A DNA stretch of 64,000 nucleotides from Dolomitihabitans soli. Its GTDB lineage: Bacteria > Actinomycetota > Actinomycetes > Streptosporangiales > Streptosporangiaceae. A program made the position numbers and the translations under genes. Within the stretch, counting starts at the first letter, position 1. Each line of letters begins with the position of its first letter. Shown here piece by piece: positions 1 to 8,462 of the stretch. The stretch is taken from contig NZ_JAKNTW010000034.1 in assembly GCF_022213955.1 (NCBI RefSeq), positions 62,001-126,000 on the forward strand. The letters run 5' to 3'. A model generated the notes under the pieces. The model was not told where the DNA came from and did not search any database. It saw nothing but the letters and a program-made list of their open reading frames with translations.

Positions 1-243
1 CAGTTTGCGATTGGCGTCGCGAACCGCGGCCTCGATGGCGCTGAGCAGGTCACCCTCGCGGGAGTCCTCTTCGAGAGAGGCCATTGCGGCGATGGCGACC
101 GAGCTGGCCACCTCACCGTGAGCATGCCCGCCCATGCCGTCGGCGACGGCAAGCAGGCGGCCGCTGGCGTACGCCGAGTCCTCGTTTCCTTCGCGGAGGA
201 GGCCGACGTCCGAGCGGGCGGCGTAGCGGAGTGCGATGGTCAT
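1..243 (-). CDS. pstP: PP2C-family serine/threonine phosphatase, N-terminal part (runs off the window)
   Basis: The minus-strand reading frame from the ATG at 243 gives 81 residues before the window edge. It opens with MTIALRYAARSDVG, then RxGNEDS and VADGMGGHAHGE, the metal-binding motifs I and II of PPM/PP2C phosphatases (Asp and Gly-Asn-Glu-Asp ligands visible). The start overlaps the stop of fhaB in an ATGA arrangement, which indicates translational coupling. In actinobacteria this phosphatase reverses PknA/PknB signalling and sits in the fhaA-fhaB-pstP-rodA-pbpA-pknAB cluster, so the rest of that operon probably continues beyond position 1. The catalytic remainder and the membrane anchor are not visible. 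Confidence 0.93.
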   Translation of the reverse strand, partial: MTIALRYAARSDVGLLREGNEDSAYASGRLLAVADGMGGHAHGEVASSVAIAAMASLEEDSREGDLLSAIEAAVRDANRKL

Positions 244-704
244 TTGCGCAATTCAATGACGGTCTTGCCGATGCGGATCGGAACACCGAGCGGCACCGGC
301 ATCGGACGGGTGACTTTTGAGCGGTCGAGGTACGTGCCGTTGGTCGAACCGAGATCTTCCACGATCCACTGACCGTCCTGGGGGAAGAGCCGGGCATGCC
401 GGCTGGAAGCGTAGTCGTCGCTGAGGACCAGCGTGGCGTCATTCGCCCGGCCGATGGTGATGGGCGTCTCCGTGAGATCGATTGTGGTGCCCTGTAAGGG
501 GCCACCGGTGACGACCATCTGCCGTGGCTCCCCCTTCTTTGGTTTCGCAGCGATTTTTGCAGGTTTGGCCGCCTTGCGTGCGGGTGCAGCGGCCGTTCGC
601 GTTCCGAACAAGTCTGTCCGGATCACACCGACCGCGGCAATCACAAAGAACCACAGCACCGCGAGGAACGCGAGCCGGATCAGCAGCAGGGTGAGCTCGG
701 ACAT
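240..704 (-). CDS. fhaB: FHA-domain membrane protein FhaB (FipA type)
   Basis: 154 residues. A hydrophobic N-terminus (about residues 5-28) forms one membrane segment, followed by a basic Ala/Lys linker and an FHA domain from about residue 75 to the end. The FHA phosphothreonine-binding signature is intact: TIGRA, then SSRHARL, then LGSTNGTYL. In mycobacteria the homologue is phosphorylated by Pkn kinases and takes part in division and wall synthesis. It follows fhaA by 17 bases and overlaps pstP by 4 bases, so the three form one operon. Length and layout are standard for the family. Confidence 0.93.
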   Translation of the reverse strand: MSELTLLLIRLAFLAVLWFFVIAAVGVIRTDLFGTRTAAAPARKAAKPAKIAAKPKKGEPRQMVVTGGPLQGTTIDLTETPITIGRANDATLVLSDDYASSRHARLFPQDGQWIVEDLGSTNGTYLDRSKVTRPMPVPLGVPIRIGKTVIELRK

Positions 705-721
705 GGACCGTTTGTCTACCT

Positions 722-1462
722 CTAATCGCGCCGGAACACCAGAGTCGTGCGCCCCAACGTCACGCGAATGCCGTTCGAGAGCTCGACCCGGCGAACCGGC
801 TGGCCGTTGACGAAAGTGCCGTTCGTGGAGCCGAGATCGACGAGCACGACTTGAGGTCCCTCGACGCGTAGCTCGGCGTGGTGCCTGGAGACGCCCGGAT
901 CGACCAGGCGAAGATCGCAGTCGGTGCCCCGTCCCAGCAAGGTCACCGGTGTGGTGAGCTCGAAGGAACGCTGGCCCTGTGGATCGTCCTGGGTGGACAC
1001 CAGTAGCCGCGGCCGCCCGCCGAAGGCGTGTGAAGGCGCGGCGGGCGTGTCGCTGACCGGCCGGCGGATCTCGTCCTGCTCGACGGTCGCGCCCCTGATC
1101 ACCCCCGAGCGGATCCGGAACAGGCCGACGGCCAGATCCTCGGCCGTCTCGAACCTGACCCTGACCGGTCCCACGAAGGAGTAGCCCTGTTCCTTGGCGT
1201 ACTCCCTGGCGAGGTTGGCCAGCTCGTGGCTGATGCTGTCCGCGTACACCTCCAGGCGCTCGCTGTCGGTCTTGGACAGCTCCACCACGAAGTCGTTGGG
1301 GACGAGCGTCCGCCCCTGCGCGACGATCGCGGCCCGCTCGTCCATCTCCCGCTGAACCGCACTGGCGACCTCGACCGGCTGAAGGTCGGATTTGAACGCC
1401 CGCGCAAAGGCTCCCTCAACCAAGCCTTCGAGCCGACGCTCGAAGCGCTGAAGGACTCCCAC
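722..1462 (-). CDS. fhaA: FHA-domain protein FhaA (DUF3662 plus FHA)
   Basis: 246 residues from the GTG at 1462. An ATG seven codons upstream (1483) is open, but the Shine-Dalgarno-like AGGGAGG lies inside those codons at the right distance from the GTG, and family members start at VGVLQRFERRLEG. The N-terminal half (about 1-125) is the DUF3662 domain. The C-terminal FHA domain carries LLGRG, SRHHAEL and LGSTNGTFVNG. In mycobacteria FhaA binds phosphorylated Thr of partners such as the pseudokinase domain of MviN and restrains peptidoglycan synthesis. It is the first gene of the minus-strand fhaA-fhaB-pstP operon; promoter elements should lie in 1463-1610. Confidence 0.94.
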   Translation of the reverse strand: MGVLQRFERRLEGLVEGAFARAFKSDLQPVEVASAVQREMDERAAIVAQGRTLVPNDFVVELSKTDSERLEVYADSISHELANLAREYAKEQGYSFVGPVRVRFETAEDLAVGLFRIRSGVIRGATVEQDEIRRPVSDTPAAPSHAFGGRPRLLVSTQDDPQGQRSFELTTPVTLLGRGTDCDLRLVDPGVSRHHAELRVEGPQVVLVDLGSTNGTFVNGQPVRRVELSNGIRVTLGRTTLVFRRD

Positions 1463-1610
1463 CGGGTACCTCCCTTCCTCCATGTTTGTCGTCGCGGCCG
1501 CTCAGATGCTCGTAGCCCTCGCACCTAGCTCCTCCGCTCGCGTCTAGAGGGATCGTATCCGGGTTCAGTACCACCGGCGGTTCCGTGCTACTGTTTCTCA
1601 GCACCCACAA

Positions 1611-1693
1611 GGGCGGGTGGCGGAACGGCAGACGCGCACGGTTCAGGTCCGTGTGTCCGAAAGGACGTGAGGGTTCAAATCCCTCCTCGCCCA
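1611..1693 (+). tRNA. tRNA-Leu(CAG)
   Basis: An 83-nt cloverleaf. The acceptor stem GGGCGGG pairs with CTCGCCC (one G-T pair). The anticodon arm is CACGG/CCGTG with loop TTCAGGT, giving anticodon CAG. A long variable arm (TGTCC-GAAA-GGACG region), typical of class II tRNA-Leu, is followed by T arm GAGGG-TTCAAAT-CCCTC. Discriminator base A; CCA is not encoded. A tRNA-Leu next to fhaA is also found in mycobacteria. Confidence 0.95.
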
Positions 1694-2311
1694 CTCGAAT
1701 GTGGCCCCGGATGGTCGGAAGCTTAGCTTCCTTCCTCGGGGCATTCTCGTTGTATAGGCCCAGGAAGACCATCCCCTGGAGCCTTCGGCGTGCGGGGCTG
1801 TGCCCCCCACGCCCCCCTTCTGGCCTGCGACGCCCCCCTTCTGGCCTGCGGCCCTGCCGCTTCGGTCGCTTCGTTCCCTCGTTTCGTGAGGAACCTTCCC
1901 CCACACCCCCGATCGCTTCCATGCCGTGGTTCGGGTTTGTTCTGCTCCACGCCTGGTTTGTGGTGATCCTGGGCGTCTGCTGTGAGTTTCGGGGTTCGTA
2001 CGGCATGTGGGTCTTCTCACCGTTGCGCCGCCCTGGGAGGGGTTCAGGCAGGGGCGGATGAGGTGGGGCGCTGGTGGGCTGGGATGGCATCTGGGTGGGC
2101 CGTTCGAGGGTGGGTGAGGCGATCTTGGTTCAAGGTAGTGGCTGTCTCTGCGGGAATGAAGCCCCTCACGGCGAGTCTGGAGCTTGATTTTTTGGGAGAG
2201 ATGTGGCTCGTGTCTTTTGTACCTCCCGCGGCTTGCTGATCGCTTTCGGAATGCTTGCACCGCTTACTGATGACTTCGAGTCGGCGCCGCGTTTGTTACG
2301 CCAAGAGTGAA
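1694..2311. other. Intergenic stretch without a convincing gene
   Basis: 618 bases between tRNA-Leu and the terminator of the CNNM operon. Open frames exist on both strands, but their compositions (Arg/Pro/Ser-rich, no recognisable motif) look like chance frames in GC-rich DNA. The only structure I see is a short tandem repeat of period 21 (about 1808-1849, core CGCCCCCCTTCTGGCCTG). No integrase or copy of the tRNA 3' end is visible, so there is no evidence for an integrated element. Confidence 0.6.
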
Positions 2312-2348
2312 ACGGCCCGCCCCGGGGGTGTCTCCCGGGGCGGGCCGT
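2312..2348 (-). terminator. Strong stem-loop terminator of the CNNM operon
   Basis: A 15-bp perfect stem, ACGGCCCGCCCCGGG (2312-2326) pairing with 2334-2348 across a 7-nt loop. It begins 12 bases beyond the stop of the minus-strand CNNM gene and is followed in that direction by GTTTCAC, a short T run. It fits an intrinsic terminator of the GC-rich actinobacterial type. Confidence 0.8.
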
Positions 2349-2359
2349 ACTCGTGGGGG

Positions 2360-3394
2360 TCAGCGAGAGGTGGCGGCGGAGGTGTCGAGGAGTTCGCCGA
2401 GCAGGTCGGTCAGGCTGACCATGCCGATCACCTTGTCGTCCCCGTCGGTGACGAGCCCGAGGTGGGCGTGGGCGTCCTGGAGGGCGGCCACGGCCTCGGG
2501 GATGTTCGTCGCCGGCTGGAGGCGGGGCACGGGTCTGGCCAGCTCGGCCGGGGTGTGGCCCGGCCGGGTGAGGACGTCGCGGACGTGCAGCACGCCGACG
2601 ACGTCGTGCGGCTCACCCGAGGTGACCAGCAGGCGCACCCGCCCGCTGCGGGCCGCCACGTCGCGGACGTGCGCGTCGTCGGCGCCCGCGGGTACGGCGG
2701 TGGCCTTCGCGATGGGCAGCATCAGCCGTTCGACGGGCTGCTGCTGCACCCGCAGCGCCCGGGTGAGCAGGTCGTGCTCGTCCCGGTCGAGCAGGCCCAT
2801 CCGGCCGGACTCGCCCACCAGCATGGCGAGCTGGTGCGGGGTGCGGGTGGTGGCCAGCTCGTCACGGGGACGCACGCCGAACATCCGCAGCAGGACGTTG
2901 GTCAGCCCGTTCAGCAGCCCGATGACCGGCCGTACCGACCAGGTGAAGGCGCGGAACGGCAGCGCGAGCAGCAGTACCGCGCTCTCCGGGTGGGTGAGCG
3001 CCCACGACTTCGGCGCCATCTCGCCCACCACCATGTGCAGGAACGTGACCAGCACCAGCGCGATCCCCAGTGAGACCGCCACCTGGAACGTGTCGGGCAG
3101 GCCGACGGCCGCGAAGACCGGCTCCAGGGCGTGGTGGATGGCGGGCTCGGTGACCATGCCGAGGCCCAGCGTGCACAGGGTGATGCCGAGCTGGGCCGCG
3201 GCGAGCATCAGCGAGAGCTGTTTGCCGCCGCGCACGGCCGCGCGCGCCGCGGTCCGCATCAGCCGGCCGCCGCCGCTGGCGTTCTCCTCCAGCCGGTGCC
3301 GGCGGGCGGACACGAAGGCGAACTCGGCGGCCACGAAGAAGGCGTTGCCGATCAGGAGCACGATGCCGATGAGGCTCGCGAGTAGAAGGTTCAT
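2360..3394 (-). CDS. CNNM/CorC (HlyC-like) membrane protein with CBS domains, downstream copy
   Basis: 344 residues from the ATG at 3394, chosen over an upstream in-frame start because CCGGAGG precedes it and it overlaps the stop of the next gene as ATGA. Residues about 1-175 form a DUF21/CNNM transmembrane domain (MNLLLASLIGIVLLIGNAFF, AAEFAFVSARR). A tandem CBS pair fills the rest (ending VIGMVSLTDLLGELL). There is no CorC_HlyC C-terminal domain, unlike the upstream paralogue, so the two may work as a heteromeric pair. Family members are linked to Mg2+/Co2+ transport or homeostasis at the cytoplasmic membrane; the substrate here is unknown. Confidence 0.88.
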   Translation of the reverse strand: MNLLLASLIGIVLLIGNAFFVAAEFAFVSARRHRLEENASGGGRLMRTAARAAVRGGKQLSLMLAAAQLGITLCTLGLGMVTEPAIHHALEPVFAAVGLPDTFQVAVSLGIALVLVTFLHMVVGEMAPKSWALTHPESAVLLLALPFRAFTWSVRPVIGLLNGLTNVLLRMFGVRPRDELATTRTPHQLAMLVGESGRMGLLDRDEHDLLTRALRVQQQPVERLMLPIAKATAVPAGADDAHVRDVAARSGRVRLLVTSGEPHDVVGVLHVRDVLTRPGHTPAELARPVPRLQPATNIPEAVAALQDAHAHLGLVTDGDDKVIGMVSLTDLLGELLDTSAATSR

Positions 3395-4746
3395 CGCCGG
3401 CCTCCGGTGGAGTCGGCGGGTACGGCGGGCGAGAGCCGTACCCACTCGGGGACGCGGCGGTGCACGGACATGACGGTCAGCTCGGCCAGCAGTTCGGCCG
3501 GGTCGTCCGCCTCGAACGGGTCCGTGTCGGGGGTGAGGGCGACCGTCACGGCGTCGCCCGGCTCCGGCATCCGGCCGAGGACGGCCAGCACCAGGCCGGC
3601 GACGGTCTCGTAGTCGTCGCTCTCGGGGAGGGAGATGCCGGTGGCGCGCTCGACCTCGTCGACGCGCAGGGTGCCGGGCAGGTCCCAGGCGCCGTGGTCC
3701 TGCTCGACGGGACCCGGCGGCTCGGGGTCGTTCTCGTCGATCAGCTCGCCCACCAGCTCTTCGGCGACGTCCTCGACGGTGATCACGCCGGCCAGCCCGC
3801 CGTACTCGTCGATCACGCAGGCCATGTCGTCGTGCGCGGCGCGCATCCGCTCCAGGACGACGGGCAGCGGCAGGGAGGCGGGGACGAGCAGGGGAGGCCG
3901 GCTGATCTGCCCGATCGTGGTGTCGGACGGGCCGGCCGCCAGCAGTTCGCGGACGCCGGTGAGGCCGATCACGTCGTCCTCGTCGAGGACGGGGTAGCGG
4001 GAGTGGCCGGAGTCGCGCATCGCCTGGAGCAGGTCGTCGACGGGACGCTCGGCGCGCAGCAGCACCACCCTGGGGCGGGGGACCATGACGTCCTCCGCGA
4101 TGTGGTCGCCGAACTCCAGCGCGCGTTCGAGCAGCTCGGACAGGCGAGGCGGCAGTTCGCCGGAGGCGCCGGACTCGGCGATGATGCGGGACAGCTCGTC
4201 CGGCGTCGCGCCGTGCTCGACCTCCTCGACGGGCTCGACGCCGACCCGGCGCAGCAGCCGGGTGGCCGCGGTGTCGAAGAGCTTGATGATCGGGCCGGCG
4301 ACGGCCAGGTAGGCGATGGTGGAGCGACCCAGGAACTTGGCCACCGGTTCCGGCCTGGCGATGCCGAGGTTCTTGGGGGCCAGCTCGCCGAGGACCATCT
4401 GGACCGTGGTGGCGACCACGATGCCGATCGTCACGGCCACGCCGGTGACGGCGGCGGGAGACAGTCCCGCGTCGGTCAGCCAGGGGCGTACGAGGTCGGC
4501 GACGGCGGGCTCGGCGAGGAAGCTGACCCCGAGCGCGGTGACGGTGATCCCGAGCTGCGCGCCGGAGAGCATGAACGACAGCCGCTCGGTGACCTTGAGC
4601 GCGCGCTCCGCGGCGGCGTCGCCCGCGGCGGCCTGCTCGCGGAGTATGCCCCGGTCAGCTGCGACGTAGGCGAATTCCTGGGCGACGAAGTAACCGGTCG
4701 CGACGGTGAGGAGCACGAGGGCCAGAAGGCCGAGGGCGATGGTCAC
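3391..4746 (-). CDS. CNNM/CorC (HlyC-like) membrane protein with CBS and CorC domains
   Basis: 451 residues in full family order: DUF21 transmembrane domain (about 1-190, with FVAQEFAYVAADRG and LGELAPKNLGIARPE), CBS pair (about 205-330, including MACVIDEYGGLAGVITVEDV) and a CorC_HlyC transporter-associated domain (about 345-430, SDDYETVAGLVLAVLGRMP). Predicted role: cation (Mg2+/Co2+) homeostasis at the membrane, regulated through the nucleotide-binding CBS module. It is first of the two-gene operon; the stop overlaps the next start by 4 bases. The promoter must lie in 4747-5040, shared with the divergent LCP gene. Confidence 0.92.
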   Translation of the reverse strand: MTIALGLLALVLLTVATGYFVAQEFAYVAADRGILREQAAAGDAAAERALKVTERLSFMLSGAQLGITVTALGVSFLAEPAVADLVRPWLTDAGLSPAAVTGVAVTIGIVVATTVQMVLGELAPKNLGIARPEPVAKFLGRSTIAYLAVAGPIIKLFDTAATRLLRRVGVEPVEEVEHGATPDELSRIIAESGASGELPPRLSELLERALEFGDHIAEDVMVPRPRVVLLRAERPVDDLLQAMRDSGHSRYPVLDEDDVIGLTGVRELLAAGPSDTTIGQISRPPLLVPASLPLPVVLERMRAAHDDMACVIDEYGGLAGVITVEDVAEELVGELIDENDPEPPGPVEQDHGAWDLPGTLRVDEVERATGISLPESDDYETVAGLVLAVLGRMPEPGDAVTVALTPDTDPFEADDPAELLAELTVMSVHRRVPEWVRLSPAVPADSTGGRR

Positions 4747-4929
4747 CGGTGGTGCCTCGCGGAAACGGGTGAATCAGTGGTTCCCGTGCGGGTGCACGGG
4801 CTGGTACTCCATGAGTCCAGACTGGACACGATCATCCTTTCGATGGTGGTCGTCGGTAAACGTAACGATCGGGGAGGGGGTGGTTGTTTCCACGTGGCTC
4901 AGTTGGCTCACAGTCTTACCTCTGAGTAC

Positions 4930-4944
4930 TTTTCCATGGGAAAA
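4930..4944. promoter_or_regulatory. Palindrome in the divergent CNNM/LCP intergenic region
   Basis: TTTTCC-ATG-GGAAAA, a perfect 6-3-6 inverted repeat, in the 294-bp region between two divergent genes (starts at 4746 minus and 5041 plus). It stands out as AT-rich within GC-rich DNA. It could be an operator; the regulator is unknown. Confidence 0.35.
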
Positions 4945-5040
4945 CCTTGGTGAGAGGCCATCATTGAGGAGGCACCTCGACGTACCGTCGAGGAGGGCGG
5001 TATCGCCGAACATGTCGAGAAACGGGGCGGAGATCAGGAC

Positions 5041-6270
5041 GTGGCTGACTGGCCAGACAGCGGGCGACGGTCGGACGACGACGATCGGACGCGCGCCATG
5101 CGGACCCCTGAGCCGAGGCAGGCGCAGCCGAGCCATCCGGTGCAGGGTCCTGGGCAGAACCCGTTCCAGAGTCCACCTCCGGGCGGGGAGCGGCCACGGG
5201 GAGGCTCGTCCAGGGTCTACGGCCGGGAGCGGTCGGGCGACGGGCCCGTACGGCCGTTGCGGGGGTCGGAGCCACCGCCGCCGCCGGGCGGCGGCGTGAA
5301 AACCACCCGCCGGCGTCGTCCCGGCAAGATCATCGCCATGGTGCTCGCGGCGCTCGTCGCGCTGCTGCTGGTGGGCACGGTGGTCGGCTTCTTCTGGGTC
5401 GACTCGCGGCTCGTCACCATCGAGGGCGTGCTCGACGACTACGAGGGCCGTCCCGCCGACACCCCGGGGGAGAACTGGCTGCTCGTCGGTTCCGACAGCC
5501 GCAAGGGCCTGACCTCGGCCCAGCGCAAGAAGCTCGCCACCGGCAGGGCGGCCGGGCAGCGCACCGACACGATGATGCTGCTGCACATCCCCGAGGGAGA
5601 CGGCCGCCCGACCCTGGTCAGCCTGCCCCGCGACTCCTATGTGTCGATCCCCGGCAAGAGCCGTAACAAGCTCAACGCCGCCTATGCCTTCGGCGGCTCC
5701 CGTCTGCTGGTCCAGACGGTCGAGACGGTGACCGACATCCGGATCGACAACTACATGGAGATCGGTTTCGCCGGCTTCGTGGGCATCGTCGACGCCATCG
5801 GCGGCGTGGAGATCAACGTCAAGCAGAACATCAGGGACCCCAAGGCGGGCATCGACCTGAAGAAGGGCCTGCAGACGATGGACGGCGGGACCGCGCTCGG
5901 CTACGTGCGCACCCGGGCCACCGGCGCGCTGCCCGACCTCGACAGGACCCAGCGGCAGCGGCAGTTCTTCGGCGCGGTGGTGAAGAAGGCCGCGAGCCCC
6001 GGCGTGCTGTTCAACCCGTTCAGGGCGCTCCCGCTGGCGACGAGCGCGACCGACTCGATCACCGTCGACGGCGGCAGCGGCACCTTCGACCTGCTCTCGC
6101 TGGGCCTGGCGATGGGCGACGGGCCGTTGACGACCAGCGTCCCCGTCGGTGCGACGCCCAACGTTCCCGGCGTCGGCTCGGTGATCCAGTGGGACCGTGC
6201 GAAGGCGCTGCGCCTGTTCAAGGCGCTCGCGGAGGACAAGCCGGTGCCCAAGGACGCGCTGAATGTCTGA
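5041..6270 (+). CDS. LytR-CpsA-Psr (LCP) family cell-wall ligase
   Basis: 409 residues from a GTG start with GGAG about 12 bases upstream. A Pro/Arg-rich cytoplasmic tail (1-90) leads to one transmembrane helix (about 95-121) and an extracellular LCP domain (about 140-315): ENWLLVGSDSR, QRTDTMMLLHI, LVSLPRDSYV, NKLNAAYAFGG and DLDRTQRQRQFF, containing the conserved Arg/Asp residues that hold the polyprenyl-pyrophosphate. LCP enzymes attach secondary polymers (arabinogalactan, teichoic acid or capsule) to peptidoglycan outside the membrane. The final 80 residues look like the LytR C-terminal extension. Stands alone, with a DM13 gene 87 bases downstream. Confidence 0.93.
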   Translation: MADWPDSGRRSDDDDRTRAMRTPEPRQAQPSHPVQGPGQNPFQSPPPGGERPRGGSSRVYGRERSGDGPVRPLRGSEPPPPPGGGVKTTRRRRPGKIIAMVLAALVALLLVGTVVGFFWVDSRLVTIEGVLDDYEGRPADTPGENWLLVGSDSRKGLTSAQRKKLATGRAAGQRTDTMMLLHIPEGDGRPTLVSLPRDSYVSIPGKSRNKLNAAYAFGGSRLLVQTVETVTDIRIDNYMEIGFAGFVGIVDAIGGVEINVKQNIRDPKAGIDLKKGLQTMDGGTALGYVRTRATGALPDLDRTQRQRQFFGAVVKKAASPGVLFNPFRALPLATSATDSITVDGGSGTFDLLSLGLAMGDGPLTTSVPVGATPNVPGVGSVIQWDRAKALRLFKALAEDKPVPKDALNV

Positions 6271-6357
6271 CGGAAGGATTACGTAACCGCGAATCAGGGG
6301 CGCGGAGCGGCGGTGAGGTGCTGTGGTGGGAGGAAACACTCCCGACGGAGGTCGACC

Positions 6358-6909
6358 GTGAAGCTGAAGGCCCTGATCCGTCACCCGGCCACCTGGGCGG
6401 TCCTCGCCGTCGGTGCCGTGGTCTTCGCCGTGGCGATGTATCTGTTCCAGCCCTGGCGGCTGTTCACGACCGTGCGGGTCGACGAGGCGCTGCCGGTGGC
6501 CACGGCGCCGGCAGCGCCGGCGCCCGACGACCCGGCCGCCACGGCGGCGCCGCCCGCGAAGCCGAAGGAGTTGTCGAAGGGCACGTTCGTCTCCCACGAG
6601 CACGACACGTCGGGCCGGGCCAGGGTGCTGGAGCTGCCCGGCGGCGAGAAGGTGCTGCGGATCGAGGACCTGGACACCTCCGACGGTCCCGACCTGCGGG
6701 TCTGGCTGAGCGACCAGCCGGTCAAGAAGGGCAGCGCCGGGTGGTTCAACCTCGACGACGGCAAGTGGGTCGAGCTGGGTGAGCTCAAGGGCAACAAGGG
6801 CAACGCCAACTACGCGATCCCGGACTCGGCGGATCTCGACTCGCTGCGGAGCGTGACCATCTGGTGCAAGAGATTCAGCGTGTCCTTCGGAGCCGCCACC
6901 CTGGCGTGA
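6358..6909 (+). CDS. Membrane-anchored DM13-domain protein
   Basis: 183 residues from GTG 6358, with CGGAGG seven bases upstream; an in-frame start at 6313 has no such signal. A basic N-terminus, one membrane helix (about 10-32), a Pro/Ala linker, then a DM13 domain (about 75-183) with the family pattern KGTFVSHEHDTSGRARVLEL, LRIEDLDTSDGPDLRVWLSD and a terminal VTIWCKRFSVSFGAA. DM13 domains are extracellular and proposed to be haem- or electron-transfer-related through a conserved Cys (here in WCKRF). The exact role is not established; neighbours give no pathway. Confidence 0.87.
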   Translation: MKLKALIRHPATWAVLAVGAVVFAVAMYLFQPWRLFTTVRVDEALPVATAPAAPAPDDPAATAAPPAKPKELSKGTFVSHEHDTSGRARVLELPGGEKVLRIEDLDTSDGPDLRVWLSDQPVKKGSAGWFNLDDGKWVELGELKGNKGNANYAIPDSADLDSLRSVTIWCKRFSVSFGAATLA

Positions 6910-6933
6910 TCTTCAATCGCTAAGCTGGGATAT

Positions 6934-7539
6934 ATGCGGCTTTCGGATGAATTGCACGATATTGGCCACCCGCTACTCGGCTTCCAGCTCGCGCATCCCA
7001 CCGTGACCGGGATCGCCAGGGGAGACCTGCCCGAGCCCGTGTTCCGGTCGTGGCTGGAGCAGGACTACCTCTTCCTGCTCGACTACACCCGGGTGTTCTC
7101 CCGGCTGGCCTGGCAGGCGCCGGATCAGCACCTCGGCGAGCTCGTCGACCTGGCCCACTCGACCTGGCACGAGGAGCTCGACCTGCACCGGTCGCTGTCC
7201 GCCGAGTTCGGGGCCGACCTCGAAGGGGCGCGCAAGGGCCCCGCCTGCGCCGCGTACACCGACTTCCTGCTCTCCTCGGCCGCGAACTACGGCGAGGGCC
7301 TGGCCGCGATCTATCCCTGCATGTGGGGATACTCCACGCTCGGCCGGATCCTGGCGGAATCCCCGCCGCTCGAACCGCGCTTCCGGGCCTGGGTGGACGC
7401 CTACGCCGATCCCGGGTTCGCCGCGCTCGCCGCCAGGATCGCCGAGATGATCGACGAAGCCGCCCCCGACCCCGAGCGGGCCAAGCTGCTGTTCCGCGAG
7501 GGCATGGCCCATGAGCTGGCCTTCTGGGACGTCGCCTAG
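6934..7539 (+). CDS. tenA: TenA-family thiaminase II / aminopyrimidine hydrolase
   Basis: 201 residues, full family length and all-helical. The catalytic nucleophile is visible as Cys129 in AAIYPCMWGY, equivalent to the Cys in the PC motif of Bacillus TenA; acidic residues and the closing HELAFWDVA match the TenA fold. Members hydrolyse 4-amino-5-aminomethyl-2-methylpyrimidine to HMP in thiamine salvage. A TPP riboswitch with a CytX-type permease lies 4.5 kb downstream, so the window has two separate pieces of pyrimidine salvage. The RBS is weak (GGGAT), 24 bases after the DM13 gene. Confidence 0.9.
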   Translation: MRLSDELHDIGHPLLGFQLAHPTVTGIARGDLPEPVFRSWLEQDYLFLLDYTRVFSRLAWQAPDQHLGELVDLAHSTWHEELDLHRSLSAEFGADLEGARKGPACAAYTDFLLSSAANYGEGLAAIYPCMWGYSTLGRILAESPPLEPRFRAWVDAYADPGFAALAARIAEMIDEAAPDPERAKLLFREGMAHELAFWDVA

Positions 7540-7556
7540 CCCTTTAGGGTGGAGCC

Positions 7557-8435
7557 ATGCCTGAGCTTCCCGAGGTGGAGTCGCTCGCCGAGTTCCTGCG
7601 CGAGCACGCGGTCGGCCGTACGATCGCGGGTGTCGACGTCACGGCCTTCCAGGCGCTGAAGACCGTGACCCCGCCGGTCACCGCCCTCGGCGGGCTGACC
7701 GTCACCGGGGTCGCCAGGCACGGCAAGTTCCTCGACCTCGACTGCGACGGGCTGCACCTGATCACCCACCTCGCCAGGGGTGGCTGGCTGCGCTGGCGCG
7801 AGGACCTCTCGGCCGCCAAGCCGGTCCGCCCCGGCAAGGGCCCCCTCGCACTCCGGGTACGGCTGGCACCGGACGAGGACGGCCGCGCGCCCGGCTTCGA
7901 GCTGACCGAGGCGGGCACGCAGAAACGCCTGGCCGTCTACGTCACCCCTGATCCCGCCCAGGTGCCCGGCATCGCCGGCCTCGGCCCCGATCCGCTCGCG
8001 CCCGGCTTCACCGTCGAGGTGCTCAAGGACATCCTCACCGCGGGCCGTACCCGGATCAAGGGCCTGCTGCGCGACCAGAAGGTGATCGCCGGGATCGGCA
8101 ACGCCTACTCCGACGAGGTGCTGCACGTGGCGAAGATGTCGCCCTTCAAGATCTCCTCCTCGCTCACCGACGCGCAGATCGCCGACCTGCACGAGGCGAT
8201 CGTCGGCACCCTGCGCGACGCCGTGCGGCGTTCCCACGGCCTGGCGGCGAAGGACCTGAAGTCGGAGAAGAAGTCGGGGCTGCGCGTCCACGGCAGGACC
8301 GGGCAGAAATGCGAGGTCTGCGGTGACACCATCCGCGAGGTCGCCTTCGCCGACTCCTCGTTGCAGTACTGCCCGACCTGCCAGACCGGCGGAAAGCCAC
8401 TGGCGGACCGGCGGCTTTCCCGTCTGCTCAAGTAA
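7557..8435 (+). CDS. Fpg/Nei-family DNA glycosylase (AP lyase)
   Basis: 292 residues. It begins MPELPEVE, with the catalytic Pro2 and Glu3 of the Fpg/Nei family exposed after Met removal. A helix-two-turn-helix segment (about 160-215, IAGIGNAYSDEVL) precedes the C-terminal zinc finger with Cys252, Cys255, Cys272 and Cys275. It excises oxidised bases and nicks the abasic site in base excision repair. The motif QKCEVCGDTIREV resembles the actinobacterial paralogue often annotated simply as Fpg/Nei, so MutM versus Nei specificity is open. It starts 17 bases after tenA. Confidence 0.94.
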   Translation: MPELPEVESLAEFLREHAVGRTIAGVDVTAFQALKTVTPPVTALGGLTVTGVARHGKFLDLDCDGLHLITHLARGGWLRWREDLSAAKPVRPGKGPLALRVRLAPDEDGRAPGFELTEAGTQKRLAVYVTPDPAQVPGIAGLGPDPLAPGFTVEVLKDILTAGRTRIKGLLRDQKVIAGIGNAYSDEVLHVAKMSPFKISSSLTDAQIADLHEAIVGTLRDAVRRSHGLAAKDLKSEKKSGLRVHGRTGQKCEVCGDTIREVAFADSSLQYCPTCQTGGKPLADRRLSRLLK

Positions 8436-8462
8436 CCCGTCCGGGCCTGCGAGGATGGGAGC

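Noticed and set aside
1694-2311. Integrated element downstream of tRNA-Leu
   Set aside because: No integrase, no duplicated tRNA 3' end and no recognisable cargo gene.
4886-4902. parS-like sequence GTTTCCACGTGG
   Set aside because: Differs from the parS consensus GTTTCACGTGAAAC by an inserted base and a mismatched right arm.
4774-6603. 609-codon open frame on the minus strand opposite the LCP gene
   Set aside because: It is antisense to a clear LCP protein; composition is Arg/His/Gly-rich and motif-free, as expected for a GC-rich shadow frame.
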